Shown here piece by piece: positions 17,891 to 26,644 of a DNA stretch of 60,348 nt (its first letter is position 1; each line of letters opens with the position of its first letter). The notes under the pieces were generated by a model. It did not search any database. It was not told where the DNA came from and saw only the letters and a list, made by a program, of their open reading frames with translations. The stretch is from NCBI GenBank assembly GCA_964371655.1, contig CAYJOD010000033.1:1-60348 (forward strand), read 5' to 3'. A program made the translations under genes and the position numbers. The stretch is from CAZGSN01 sp964371655 (lineage in GTDB: Bacteria > Desulfobacterota > Binatia > HRBIN30).

Positions 17891-18847
17891 TTAGCTCGGC
17901 GGCACGGATTGCGCGCGTGCGTCGCGGACGATTGAGCGCTTCTTGTTGATTCGGGTCGTCGTCGCGACGCGAAAGATATCGCCGAGTACGCCCAGGCCAA
18001 TCAGCACGACAGTTGCGGTCCCCGCTAATGCATAGATCGCTGCAAAACCACTCGCTCCTGCCGATGCGGCGAGTAGCGCGGGAAGATCGACCCCCAAGAT
18101 CATGAGACCGGCTAAGATCAGGAAAAATTTTACCGGGTTGAAGAAAGTAATCCCCTGCATGACGAGCTGCATCATGCGCAACGAATCGCGGAAATGACGC
18201 ACCTTGCTGCGTCCAATACGGCGAGAATACTCCATTGGTACAAAGGCGACAAAATAACCCTCGCCGATCGCAAACACCGTGCTCGACGTCGTGAAAGAAA
18301 ACGTGTTGCAAAGAAATGGGAAGAAGGTAACGACGAATTCACGGGTAAACAGTCGGAATCCGCTATTTGGATCTTCGATCCTGCCCGAAATCCAAACGTT
18401 GATGAAGGCCAGCATCGATCGCCTGGCCACGCGGGCCAGCGGACGATCGCCGTCGTAAACTCCCTCTCGCGCCGCCACAGCCATGTCGTAGCCATCCCTC
18501 ATCTTTTCGATCAACAGGCCAAGCTTTTCGATCGGATACGTACCATCAGCATCGACGATCCCGATCCATTCGTATTGCGCGCACAAGATGCCGGTCTTGA
18601 TCGCACTGCCGTAGCCAGTATTGATCGGATGGCCGACAACGATCGTATCGGGAACGCTGCGTGCGCGCGCGCGGGTTTGGTCGCACGAGCCATCATCGAC
18701 AACGATAATCTCGTACTTCAGGCCGGTCGCCGCGAGGGTTAGGCGCAATCGCTCCAACGTTGCGACGATGCTGTCTTCCTCATTGAAAGCCGGGATGATG
18801 TAGCTGATGCCGGAAACGATGGCAGGAACAATAGTTTCGTCAGTCAT
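17891..18847 (-). CDS. GT2 polyprenyl-phosphate sugar synthase-type glycosyltransferase with C-terminal membrane helices
   Basis: 318 aa. GT-A fold motifs are visible: YIIPAFNEEDSI, EIIVVDDGS, NTGYGSAIKTG and IGIVDADGTYP (DxD-type). Two C-terminal membrane segments follow (about 230-290). This matches dolichol- or undecaprenyl-phosphate mannose/glucose/GlcNAc synthases, which load sugar onto a polyprenyl carrier for GT-C enzymes; the GT-C-like proteins at 215-1657 and 12831-15149 are possible users. The start at 18847 is supported by AGGAG 7 bases upstream. Two 60-base lines inside the gene (18121 and 18301) count to 47% and 45% G+C against 68% for a line at 22981, so this gene is AT-rich relative to its neighbours and may be a recent arrival. 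Confidence 0.85.
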   Translation of the reverse strand: MTDETIVPAIVSGISYIIPAFNEEDSIVATLERLRLTLAATGLKYEIIVVDDGSCDQTRARARSVPDTIVVGHPINTGYGSAIKTGILCAQYEWIGIVDADGTYPIEKLGLLIEKMRDGYDMAVAAREGVYDGDRPLARVARRSMLAFINVWISGRIEDPNSGFRLFTREFVVTFFPFLCNTFSFTTSSTVFAIGEGYFVAFVPMEYSRRIGRSKVRHFRDSLRMMQLVMQGITFFNPVKFFLILAGLMILGVDLPALLAASAGASGFAAIYALAGTATVVLIGLGVLGDIFRVATTTRINKKRSIVRDARAQSVPPS

Positions 18848-18911
18848 GCCATTCTCCTGTTCTGCGGTAGCACGCATTCATCGCGAACCCGATGGCCAAT
18901 ATCGCATGGTC

Positions 18912-19796
18912 TCAGTGGAAGCTCAGTAGCTTCCAGAAAAGTCGTCCGCTCTTGAAGGTACGGCTCCGGTGTCGGAGAGGATCGCCTCCGATGGTCAGTG
19001 CGTCTCCCGACAACACGACCTCGTTGGCGCTGGAAAGAGCGTCCCGAATGTCATCGAAGAGGCTGGCGTCCTCGGGGGTGTTGCGTCGTGAGAGCTGGAG
19101 GATATCCGAAAGATTGATGTCGGTATAGAATTCGTCGTACCGGATGCAGTCCCCTTCCATCTTTCCACGAAAGAGGACGGCCGTGCCGCAGATGTCCGTG
19201 TACAAGACCGGGGCTTTGTTGAATCGCAGGATACAAGCGTGGAGCTCGGGATCCTCCCTTTCGATGGCGTCGAGTAGCTGTCCGGCGAAGCTCAACGTCG
19301 CCTCACAGCGCAGCGAACAGGGGAAGTGCTTGAAGAGATGAAACGGTGAGCCCTGCAGGAAGACGTTCATCCTGAAATCAAAATTGTCGTGAGTGCCTAA
19401 GAGGTCGCCAATATCATTGATGAACGGATTGAAACGGAGCTGGCTGGACATAACGAGGTAATTGTCAACGCAGCACTTCGGATAGCCGAAGTACTCGCCT
19501 TGCGCCGCCACGTCGGTGATGCGGTCAGGCGCAAGCCGCGTATTCGAGATCAGCACGTCCATCCCGCGAGGAGGCGTCTCCTTCGCGACGTAATAGAACC
19601 CCTCCCGGGAGCACAGTGCCTGCACCCAACTGAAATCGTTTTCAAAGTTATCCCCAGGGGGAATGTGCACCAGGATGGCCGACCGCAAACCGTGCTTCAT
19701 GGCGATCAGCTCGGCCGTCCATGGGGTCAAGATCCGGAACCGGTCGTGGAAGCGGGTCTTGGTCGACTCGAATTCGCTTGGGTAGAACTTGGTCAT
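18912..19796 (-). CDS. Uncharacterised GYPxCC / PCSxxC motif protein, DUF483-like
   Basis: 294 aa from the ATG at 19796; a GTG at 19892 would add 32 residues. It has YFGYPKCCV (C108, C109) and a downstream HFPCSLRCEA (C160, C164), four cysteines spaced as if to bind a metal or an Fe-S cluster. The GYPxCC and PCSxxC pair is what I recall of the archaeal/bacterial DUF483 group, whose function is not established. There is no signal peptide or membrane segment. It is followed 64 bp later by the GT2 gene on the same strand and is divergent from the NifH-like gene. The role is unknown; a redox or substrate-binding accessory of the locus is a guess. Confidence 0.5.
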   Translation of the reverse strand: MTKFYPSEFESTKTRFHDRFRILTPWTAELIAMKHGLRSAILVHIPPGDNFENDFSWVQALCSREGFYYVAKETPPRGMDVLISNTRLAPDRITDVAAQGEYFGYPKCCVDNYLVMSSQLRFNPFINDIGDLLGTHDNFDFRMNVFLQGSPFHLFKHFPCSLRCEATLSFAGQLLDAIEREDPELHACILRFNKAPVLYTDICGTAVLFRGKMEGDCIRYDEFYTDINLSDILQLSRRNTPEDASLFDDIRDALSSANEVVLSGDALTIGGDPLRHRSRTFKSGRLFWKLLSFH

Positions 19797-20070
19797 GTTC
19801 CTCAGATTCCAAAGATCGTCTGGCGCGAGACGAGTGATCCTATCGGAAGGGCGCTCCGGGAGAATACGAACACGCACGCCTCTCGCGGACACTCCCGCAG
19901 GCTCGACCGCATTCCAAGAGCATTAGCCGGACCCTCATAGGCGAGCCTCATAGACGCCGCAAACGACTGGTCAAGCGTCCGCATCGGCCGAGGCTCGGAC
20001 AAAGTCGCTGACCACGGCTTCATTACGACCGTTGTGAAACCGTCCCCCAGACGATAGCTTGGTGCCATTC

Positions 20071-21003
20071 ATGAGCAGATCACTGGCGTTCTACGGCAAG
20101 GGTGGAGTCGGCAAGTCGACGGTTGTCAGCAATCTGACCGCGACCCTCGCGCAGATGGGTCGGCGCGTCCTGCAGGTGGGTTGCGACCCTAAGCGCGATT
20201 CCTCCCGTAATCTCATCAAGACCTTCCCACCCATCACACTGATGGATCTCCTCAGCGCCGGCCGCACCGGCCTCGCAAAGACTGACATCGTCATGGACGG
20301 CGGCGACAACGTCGAATGCATCGAGGTTGGCGGCCCCAAGCCCGGGGTGGGCTGCGCCGGCCGCGGCCTCGGGCGCCTCTTCGAGGAGCTCGAAGAGATG
20401 AGCATCTTCGACGAGGGCTACGACTACATCTTCTATGATGTGCTGGGTGACGTCGTGTGCGGCGGCTTCGCCGTGCCGATGCGCTCGGGCTACGCGGAGG
20501 AAGTCTACGTCGTCACCTCGGGCGAGTTCATGAGCTTGTATGCCGCCAACAACATTGCTCGCGGGATACAGAACTACGCCAACGAAGGCGACGTTCGCAT
20601 GGGTGGACTCATCGCCAACGTTAAAGATATCGCTTACGACCGCGACTTGATCGAAAAGTTCGCCGAGCGCATCGGCACACACGTCGTCTATTACCTGGAG
20701 TGGAACAAGGTGGTCTACGAGGCCGAGCGCCGCCGGCAGACGGTGGTCCGCTACAAACCCGACGACCCGTTCGCCAAGTCATGGTTCGAGCTCGCCAAGG
20801 CGATGGAGAACAACACTCGCACCCACATACCGAAGCCGATGGAAGACAACGAGCTCGACGTCTTTCTCGAAACCCTCTTCGGTTTCCCGCGTGCCGAATC
20901 GGGCGAAACCCACCTCCCTTCTGCGTCGCCCGTTCTTCCCGTCACCGCCAGTCGCGGCGACGCGTCCTCGGGGAAGGGCCGGCTACACGGGCTCGATGAA
21001 TGA
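20071..21003 (+). CDS. NifH/BchL-like Fe-protein reductase, system B
   Basis: 310 aa from the ATG at 20071. It has the complete Fe-protein features: P-loop YGKGGVGKST, GCDPKRDSS switch I, C95 in PGVGCAGRG and C130 in GDVVCGG, the two bridging [4Fe-4S] ligands, and the YAANNIARG block. As in NifH, BchL or CfbC it should be a homodimeric ATP-dependent electron donor. The C-terminal ~40 residues are a variable tail. It is clearly a different protein from the NifH part of the 4415-7060 fusion. It is followed by an SGNH gene on the same strand and faces the NifK-/NifD-like pair on the other strand, which are its likely acceptors. Its start could also be the GTG at 20062. Confidence 0.92.
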   Translation: MSRSLAFYGKGGVGKSTVVSNLTATLAQMGRRVLQVGCDPKRDSSRNLIKTFPPITLMDLLSAGRTGLAKTDIVMDGGDNVECIEVGGPKPGVGCAGRGLGRLFEELEEMSIFDEGYDYIFYDVLGDVVCGGFAVPMRSGYAEEVYVVTSGEFMSLYAANNIARGIQNYANEGDVRMGGLIANVKDIAYDRDLIEKFAERIGTHVVYYLEWNKVVYEAERRRQTVVRYKPDDPFAKSWFELAKAMENNTRTHIPKPMEDNELDVFLETLFGFPRAESGETHLPSASPVLPVTASRGDASSGKGRLHGLDE

Positions 21004-21039
21004 GCGGGCGCTAAAGTGTAGCGGGCCTGCCATGGCCGC

Positions 21040-22203
21040 ATGACTTTGAAGGCCCGCTCTATCCTGCAGCGGTGCGCCGTCGCCGTACTCGCCCTGCTGG
21101 CGGTCGACACCGGGATCTCACTGCTCTGGCCCGTGCTGTCGAAGCAACCGCTCCAGCAGCAGAGCATGGCCGAAATCCGCGCCGCGCTGCGCGCGCATCG
21201 TTTTGCCATGCCGGCCGGAGAGCAGGACCTCCCACCGGCTAAGGCGGCAGGGGAGTTCGTCATTGGCATCTTCGGCGGCTCGGTGGCGGACCAGTTCGCG
21301 TTGTCGCTGCAGCAGCACACATTCGAGGTCCCCGAATTCGCCGAGCTGTCACGAGCTCTTCGCCAACCGCTCCGCTTTGAAAACCTCGCGGTGGCTAGCG
21401 GCCGGGAGCCGGTGCAGTACAACTTGCTTCGTCTATTTCACGATCGCATCGACGTGGCCGTCTTCCTCGATGGCTTCAACGAGCTGTTCCAGGGCATCCT
21501 GCCGTTCGGTCGCCCCGGCTGCGAGTTCGTGCGACCGTTCTGGGAGAGCAACACGAAGACGCCGCTGGAGCTCATGCAGCCGCTCTTCGTCAAGACGCAG
21601 GAGCTCAACCGGCTTGCCGACTCGTGGCTGTGGGTGCCGCTGAGCTACTCCGGTATTTTCAAGGCGTACCTTTACTCGCAGGGGGTCCAGGACAAGCAGT
21701 GGAGCCTCGACTACTTGCGCACGATGAGCACGGCCGCCGCCGTGTTCGCCAACGGCACGGACGTGGAGAAGGTCGCGGCCTGGCAAGGATGTATTGTGGC
21801 ATCGGCAGCGTATGCCGCCTCGGTGCAGCTGCCGATCGTCTTCTTCCTGCAGCCGAATCAATACGTGCAGGGCTCAAAGCCATTTTCGAGCGAGGAGCGG
21901 GCGTCCTGCCTGCACAGCGAGCAGGAGATGGCGAGCGGCTGGAAGCAGTCGTTCGCCAATGTGACGCGCAACTACGGCCTCATGGAGCAACACCTCGAGC
22001 GACTGCGGGCCGCGGGCATCGCGGCATTTAGCTTAAGCCAGATCTACAAAGACGTGGCGGACACGATCTACGTCGATCAATGCTGTCACGTGAATATCGA
22101 AGGGAACCGCCTCATGGCGCGCGCGATTGCGGGACGGCTCTTGGAGGAGCTCCGTGCCCGCGCTCCAGGTGGATCCTTGCCCAGTCGCGGCGCAGCTCGT
22201 TGA
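21040..22203 (+). CDS. Membrane-anchored SGNH hydrolase-like protein
   Basis: 387 aa with an N-terminal anchor at about residues 10-30. Block I is degenerate in form but has the nucleophile: IFGGSVA (Ser81). Later it has NLAVASGREP (block II-like), VFLDGFNE (block III-like, Asn-Glu in place of Asn-Asp) and DQCCHVNIEGNRLMA, a typical C-terminal His block (His350). Likely a periplasmic esterase or acyltransferase. It starts 37 bp after the NifH-like stop on the same strand, so the two are probably co-transcribed, tying this SGNH protein to the nitrogenase-like system. It converges with the NifK-like gene. Confidence 0.7.
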   Translation: MTLKARSILQRCAVAVLALLAVDTGISLLWPVLSKQPLQQQSMAEIRAALRAHRFAMPAGEQDLPPAKAAGEFVIGIFGGSVADQFALSLQQHTFEVPEFAELSRALRQPLRFENLAVASGREPVQYNLLRLFHDRIDVAVFLDGFNELFQGILPFGRPGCEFVRPFWESNTKTPLELMQPLFVKTQELNRLADSWLWVPLSYSGIFKAYLYSQGVQDKQWSLDYLRTMSTAAAVFANGTDVEKVAAWQGCIVASAAYAASVQLPIVFFLQPNQYVQGSKPFSSEERASCLHSEQEMASGWKQSFANVTRNYGLMEQHLERLRAAGIAAFSLSQIYKDVADTIYVDQCCHVNIEGNRLMARAIAGRLLEELRARAPGGSLPSRGAAR

Positions 22204-22269
22204 TGAGCCGACAATGCACGTCAGCAAACCGCCACGTACCGCCAGCAACCGGCTGTCACGGCATCGAGC

Positions 22270-23586
22270 TTAGCGCGTCGGCCGGTCCATTCCACGGCTG
22301 CGGGCCTGCGCCAACACCTGCATCGTCTGCTCCCACAGGCGTAAGGTGCCGTTGAATCCCAGGTGGGGCGCTGGAAACAAGTAGTGACGATCTTCTGAAG
22401 GGAAGCCAAACTCAATCCAAGTCGGACAACGCTTCTGCAGTAACTCTCGTTCGATCGTCGTGCCGATCCCTACGTCGCAGCCCTCAACCGGCGCCTTCCG
22501 GACCGCCTCCGGCGTAGGATTCTCCAACCATTCGACGTCGGACGGCAGCTCGACTTCGTAATGCGCGCGCAAGTCCTCCACCACCTCCGCCTTCCCACCG
22601 CAAAAGTGAAGCGTCCCGATCAGCCCGGGGATCATGCCGGCCTCCATCAGAGTCGCGGTGACACCGGCGGCGCGCGGCGCATCGGCAAACACCGCAAAAC
22701 GCTTGCCCGCAAGCCGACGTCGGGCGAGCTCCGCGAGTGGTTTGAGCCGCGCCAGTTCGTGTTCAATGAGTGCGTGGGCTTTCGGCTCGACGTGCAGATG
22801 CGCCCCGACGCGGCGCAGCCAGGCCTTGGTGCCACCGATGGACATCGGTAGCCCAGTCTCGCAGTGATCCTGCCCGAGCGTCTTCAGGACGTTGGACTGT
22901 GATTTCGCATGCGGCAGCACCAGGTGGGAGCGGGCGTTCACCGCCTGTTTGAGGTGGGGGTAGGTCTCGCCGCTCATGAACACCGCGACGGCCTTGAAGC
23001 CCAGCCGCAACAGAAGGCGCCGGAGCTCGGAGACATTGCCGACTTGGTCGGGCTCGTAGCGATCGAAGACATGTCCGATCACGGTGACCTCATCGGCGCG
23101 GCGCTGACCCTGCTCCCACTCCAGGCGGCGCAGGATGGTCCCGATCGTTTCCGCATAGCCGCCGAGATAGTCCGACTCATAGTTGCGCGCCGCCACGTGG
23201 ACGACGTGCGCTCCCGTCTGTGCTTCCATGCGCGCGATGACGCCGGCCATCGATTGAGCCTGCAAGCTGATCGGGGTCGAACCGTCGATGACGATGATCC
23301 CCGGCTTCTGCCGGCGATACCACGCGAGGATCTCCTCTTCGAGCTGCGCCGTCGAGCCGTTGATCAGATCCTCGTCGATGAACTGCGAGTAGCGCATCCG
23401 GGAGTGCGCATCCTTCACGCCATCATGGTGGACCAGGTGATGTTGCGTCTTCACCTTGCATCCCACCGAGGCGTGACACATGCACAGGGCATCGACAATC
23501 GCATGCGTCGCCAGATAGACCCCGAAGAACGAAGTATGGCTCGACGAGCGGATCACCAAGTCGTCGAGGGTCAGCTCTTCAAACAC
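22270..23586 (-). CDS. Nitrogenase component 1-like protein (NifK/BchB-like subunit), system B
   Basis: 438 aa. The N-terminus has ALCMCHASVGCKVK (C35, C37, C43) and RMRYSQFIDEDLINGS, which fits the component 1 pattern where a Cys after Gly is followed by an acidic E-D-x-x-x-G element. The second and third ligand cysteines of a NifD-type subunit are not present: the region where VTxxPMC would be reads IIVIDGSTPI. The C-terminus has WIEFGFPSEDRH and PHLGFNG, the classic component 1 ending. It overlaps the NifD-like gene by 8 bp with a GTG start, so the two subunits are coupled. Only C43 (with C35/C37 nearby) is left to join the partner's three cysteines. The substrate is unknown. Confidence 0.8.
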   Translation of the reverse strand: MFEELTLDDLVIRSSSHTSFFGVYLATHAIVDALCMCHASVGCKVKTQHHLVHHDGVKDAHSRMRYSQFIDEDLINGSTAQLEEEILAWYRRQKPGIIVIDGSTPISLQAQSMAGVIARMEAQTGAHVVHVAARNYESDYLGGYAETIGTILRRLEWEQGQRRADEVTVIGHVFDRYEPDQVGNVSELRRLLLRLGFKAVAVFMSGETYPHLKQAVNARSHLVLPHAKSQSNVLKTLGQDHCETGLPMSIGGTKAWLRRVGAHLHVEPKAHALIEHELARLKPLAELARRRLAGKRFAVFADAPRAAGVTATLMEAGMIPGLIGTLHFCGGKAEVVEDLRAHYEVELPSDVEWLENPTPEAVRKAPVEGCDVGIGTTIERELLQKRCPTWIEFGFPSEDRHYLFPAPHLGFNGTLRLWEQTMQVLAQARSRGMDRPTR

Positions 23587-24952
23587 GACTGGCCTGTGGC
23601 TTCGGCTGCGTCTCGGCCTGCGGCGCCGGCTGGAAGTGACGATAGAACGATTGAAAGATTGCCGCGTCGAGGCGTTCCAGGTTCAGAGAGACAGCGCCGT
23701 AACCGGCGCCGATCGTCTGCTTATTGAGAAGCGGGAGGTTGAGCTTCGAAAGCTGGTCGGCAAGGAAGTCGGCGCCGACGAAGACGTCGAACTCACCCGG
23801 ACGCATGTGCTTGGCCAGCGCCCCGGGATCCGGAAAGATGACAAAGGGGTGCTGCACGCCCAGCTCCGCGAGCACGCCCGCCGTCCGCGTCTGGTTCGCT
23901 TCATCCTGCGGCCCCTGGATGAACAGCTTACACTCGATGCCAAGCTCGTTGAAAAACGGGAGCTCTCCCATCTCTTCGAGCGCGAGCCGGCGCAGGTCGA
24001 AGCTGCGCAGAGAACCGACGTTGAACGCGCAGCGCGGCGCCCGGTGTTTCTTGTCGCGAATGCGCTCGTGCAGACGGGTGCGATAATCCGCGATCGCCGC
24101 CGCCGCTGGTGTGCGCACCCCGATGATCGCGGCCTCCACCAGCGCCGCGTCGACACCGGCCGCCACGCCGATCGTACGGTAAAAGCGATCGGTCGCCTCG
24201 ATTCCAAAGGGCAGCGGAACCTCGACGGCCTGCTGGCCGAACTCCTTCCGGCACTGCTCGTCGAAGGCGAGCATGAGATGGGGGCCCGGGTGCACGTTGC
24301 AAGCGGCCTTCGCAACGGCGAGGAATTCGTCGAGCCAGGACTCGTCGTTCAGCGTGGCGTTGATCGTCAGGTTCATGGCTGCCAGCACGGTCTCAATTTC
24401 CGCGCGCTCCGCAGCCGACAGCTGTAGTCCGACCAGATTGATCCGCCTCGCCAGATCCAGCTCAGGGGGAGCAGGTTGGGCGCCGCGACACAACAGCGAG
24501 TAAAGGTTATCCACCACCTCGGCTGGCGACTTCGGGCGCAAGCCGTTGGTCAGCTCCGCAACGATATTGATCCCCAGATCCTTGCCCGCCTTGCGCACGA
24601 CGTTCTTGACGTTGTCGCCGATCATCACTGTTGGGCAGGTCGACAGCACGATGATCAGATCCGGCTTCTGCGCCGCATGCACGAGCTCGATGGCGCGGCG
24701 AAGCTTGGCGTTCCCCTGCCCCGTGACGAGCTCGTCCTCCTTCATATTTGTGCAAAAGAAACGGTAGCCGTCTTCGTCTGGAGGGATTTGCCCCGTCTTC
24801 GGGAGAACGTTCGAACAATCACGATCGCTGTGGATGATGACCGCCATGCGGCCGCGCATTCTCCTGAGCAGCTGCGTCGATGCCTGGTACGAGCAGCATT
24901 CCTGCGCCAAGAGCGCGCCAGGATACATCTTGTGTGGTCGAAAGCGCGGCAT
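23579..24952 (-). CDS. Nitrogenase component 1-like protein (NifD/NifE/BchN-like subunit), system B
   Basis: 457 aa. The three component 1 cysteines are in canonical settings: C46 (SDRDCSNV), C67 (FFCTNMKEDELVTGQG) and C105 (LSTCPTVMIGDN). An extra pair C19-C20 lies near the N-terminus. A block NVHPGPHLML then EFGQQAVEVPLPFG corresponds to the NifD region near the cofactor, but no cysteine sits at the exact FeMo-co ligand position by my hand alignment, so a FeMo-co-type site is not supported. At 457 aa it is of BchN/CfbD-like rather than NifD size. It lies just after the SPASM-like radical SAM gene and overlaps the NifK-like gene. It should dimerise with that subunit and be reduced by the Fe protein at 20071. 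Confidence 0.85.
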   Translation of the reverse strand: MPRFRPHKMYPGALLAQECCSYQASTQLLRRMRGRMAVIIHSDRDCSNVLPKTGQIPPDEDGYRFFCTNMKEDELVTGQGNAKLRRAIELVHAAQKPDLIIVLSTCPTVMIGDNVKNVVRKAGKDLGINIVAELTNGLRPKSPAEVVDNLYSLLCRGAQPAPPELDLARRINLVGLQLSAAERAEIETVLAAMNLTINATLNDESWLDEFLAVAKAACNVHPGPHLMLAFDEQCRKEFGQQAVEVPLPFGIEATDRFYRTIGVAAGVDAALVEAAIIGVRTPAAAAIADYRTRLHERIRDKKHRAPRCAFNVGSLRSFDLRRLALEEMGELPFFNELGIECKLFIQGPQDEANQTRTAGVLAELGVQHPFVIFPDPGALAKHMRPGEFDVFVGADFLADQLSKLNLPLLNKQTIGAGYGAVSLNLERLDAAIFQSFYRHFQPAPQAETQPKPQASRV

Positions 24953-25032
24953 GATGGGTCACCTGGTCCCGAACGACTCGATTGTTATTCCCCGCGACAC
25001 TGCGGGCCGAGTGTTGAGAGTGGTGATGGCTC

Positions 25033-26496
25033 TCACCCGAGAGCTGAGTCCTTCGACATGGCTAATGGGCTGGGGCGGGAAGCCGACTTGATTGCAACTT
25101 GATAGTCGTCGAGCATCCAACCATCTGCTTGGGAGGCGCTGACGGCGGAGATCGCCTCTTCTTCGCTCAAGCCGGCCGCGTCGGCCGCCTCGAGCGCGGC
25201 ACATGCCGCGCCCATGATGGCTGCGACGTTCGGTCGCGCCCCCGGCTCCTCGACGCCGATCCACGGCCGGTAGCTGAGGGCGAAGCGCGGCGTCTCACGA
25301 TAAGCGCGCTCGTTCGGGACGCGCTTCGACAGCATCAGCTCGAGCGGCTGCGGTTCGTCGGGGTGACGGAAGCGGAGAAGGTTCTGCTCCGGACGGTGGA
25401 TGACGGCGACCGACGGGCGCGGTTCGCGCCGCAACCGTTCGAGCCGCTTTGCCGCGGCAGCGAGATACCCGTCGCGATCCGTGGCGATCATGAGATCGCG
25501 AGCGCGATCTTTGAGCGCGGCGACGAGATCGCGGTCGTGATCTTCGAGGGCTGCGGTAAGAATCGGTAGCGGATCGTCGTGCTGAGTGGCGAGCTCCGAG
25601 TCGCCGATCAGTCGGTGGTACGCGGCCTCCAGGCCGGGGCAAACGGGACGTAGCGAGCAGGCGGCGCACGACGCCTCGGGCCACACGTGGCCTTCGAGCT
25701 GATGCCCGGAGTCGTAATAGCCGACACCACCGCGATGATCGTAGTCGAAGTAGGTGTCGTCCGCAGCCATCGCACCGGTCTCGTGCGAATGCGCCTTATG
25801 GCGGCCCAACCGGCATAAAGGAAAGGTGTGAAACCACACCGGCACCCCACGCGACTCAAGGTAGTCGCCGACCGCCGTCGCGTCCACGTCCTCAAACCGC
25901 AGGCTTTGGCCGTCCTCGGCGCTCTCGGCAGCGAGCCCCATCATCTGCAGGAATTTGAATTTGAAGTGCTTCGCGACCCGCGGCAGCTTGTCGCAGACAT
26001 AGCTTGCGATATCGAGGAGGTGGTCCTTGTTCTCCTGGCACACGACGACGTTGACGATGGTGAAGGGACCGCCCAGCTCGTTGATCTCGTCGAGCGCCGA
26101 GGCCTGGCGCTCGTGCGACACGGCGGTGCGAACGATCCGGGTGGTAAGCTCGGGCGTGTGCCCGTGCACGGAGAACTCGATGAAGTCGAGGCCGCTGTCG
26201 ACGAGCTCCTTGATAAAACCTTTCTTCGAAAGCACCGTGCCGTTGGTGGTCACGCCGACGCGCGTGAAGCCAGCCGATTTGGCGTGCGCCAGAATGTGGG
26301 GCAGGTCTTTGCGGAAGAAGGTCTCGCCGCCCATGAAGGTGATGTGGCTGGCGCCACGATCATGGAGGCGGTCGATATTGGCGAAAACCTCCTTCGTCGA
26401 TGGATCGACGAAGGGTGCCCAGGTACGGTCGACCTCGAGGCAGAATACGCAGTTTTGATTGCAACGCTCGGCGATGTACAGGATCGCGGTCTTCAT
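25033..26496 (-). CDS. SPASM-like radical SAM protein with C-terminal accessory domain
   Basis: 487 aa. The radical SAM cluster is C12-C16-C19 in ERCNQNCVFC, followed by FMGGETFFR, GVTTNGT and FIEFSVHG, the standard core. A mid-protein cysteine set (FPLCRLG, then ASCAACSLRPVCPGL) resembles an auxiliary-cluster SPASM/twitch domain, common in peptide- and protein-modifying radical SAM enzymes. The last ~150 residues form a separate domain with RPSVAVIHRP, RFALSYRPW and a helix AAIMGAACAALEAAD. It is the gene before the NifD-like gene on the same strand, so it is probably part of the system B operon. The substrate is unknown. Confidence 0.8.
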   Translation of the reverse strand: MKTAILYIAERCNQNCVFCLEVDRTWAPFVDPSTKEVFANIDRLHDRGASHITFMGGETFFRKDLPHILAHAKSAGFTRVGVTTNGTVLSKKGFIKELVDSGLDFIEFSVHGHTPELTTRIVRTAVSHERQASALDEINELGGPFTIVNVVVCQENKDHLLDIASYVCDKLPRVAKHFKFKFLQMMGLAAESAEDGQSLRFEDVDATAVGDYLESRGVPVWFHTFPLCRLGRHKAHSHETGAMAADDTYFDYDHRGGVGYYDSGHQLEGHVWPEASCAACSLRPVCPGLEAAYHRLIGDSELATQHDDPLPILTAALEDHDRDLVAALKDRARDLMIATDRDGYLAAAAKRLERLRREPRPSVAVIHRPEQNLLRFRHPDEPQPLELMLSKRVPNERAYRETPRFALSYRPWIGVEEPGARPNVAAIMGAACAALEAADAAGLSEEEAISAVSASQADGWMLDDYQVAIKSASRPSPLAMSKDSALG

Positions 26497-26498
26497 GG

Positions 26499-26640
26499 TG
26501 AACTTAGCTCGCTACGCTCGCAAACTTGAGAGGGACAAAGGGCTCAGGGGCCGAGGGACAAGGGGAAGACAAGAACACGCGGATAGGCTGTCTTCCCTTT
26601 GCCCCTCTATCCCTTGGCATCTGCGGTATTCCCAACACGT
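26499..26640. repeat. Dispersed palindromic repeat, family F, copy 1
   Basis: Begins with aacttagctcgctacgctcg directly after the radical SAM start codon, then gagggacaaaggg-type purine-rich arm and the complementary ccctttgcccctctatccctt arm. The same layout, with the same leading phrase, occurs at 42882-43040. It fills the gap between two genes of the same operon. Confidence 0.65.
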
Positions 26641-26644
26641 CTGG

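Noticed and set aside
3144..24952. Classical nitrogen fixation genes
   Set aside because: No nifB, E, N, V or Q; component 1 subunits are too short and lack the FeMo-co cysteine by hand alignment.
3144..24952. Bacteriochlorophyll or F430 reductase
   Set aside because: No bch or cfb companions, an H-D fusion and five radical SAM genes do not match either pathway; a distant relation is still possible.
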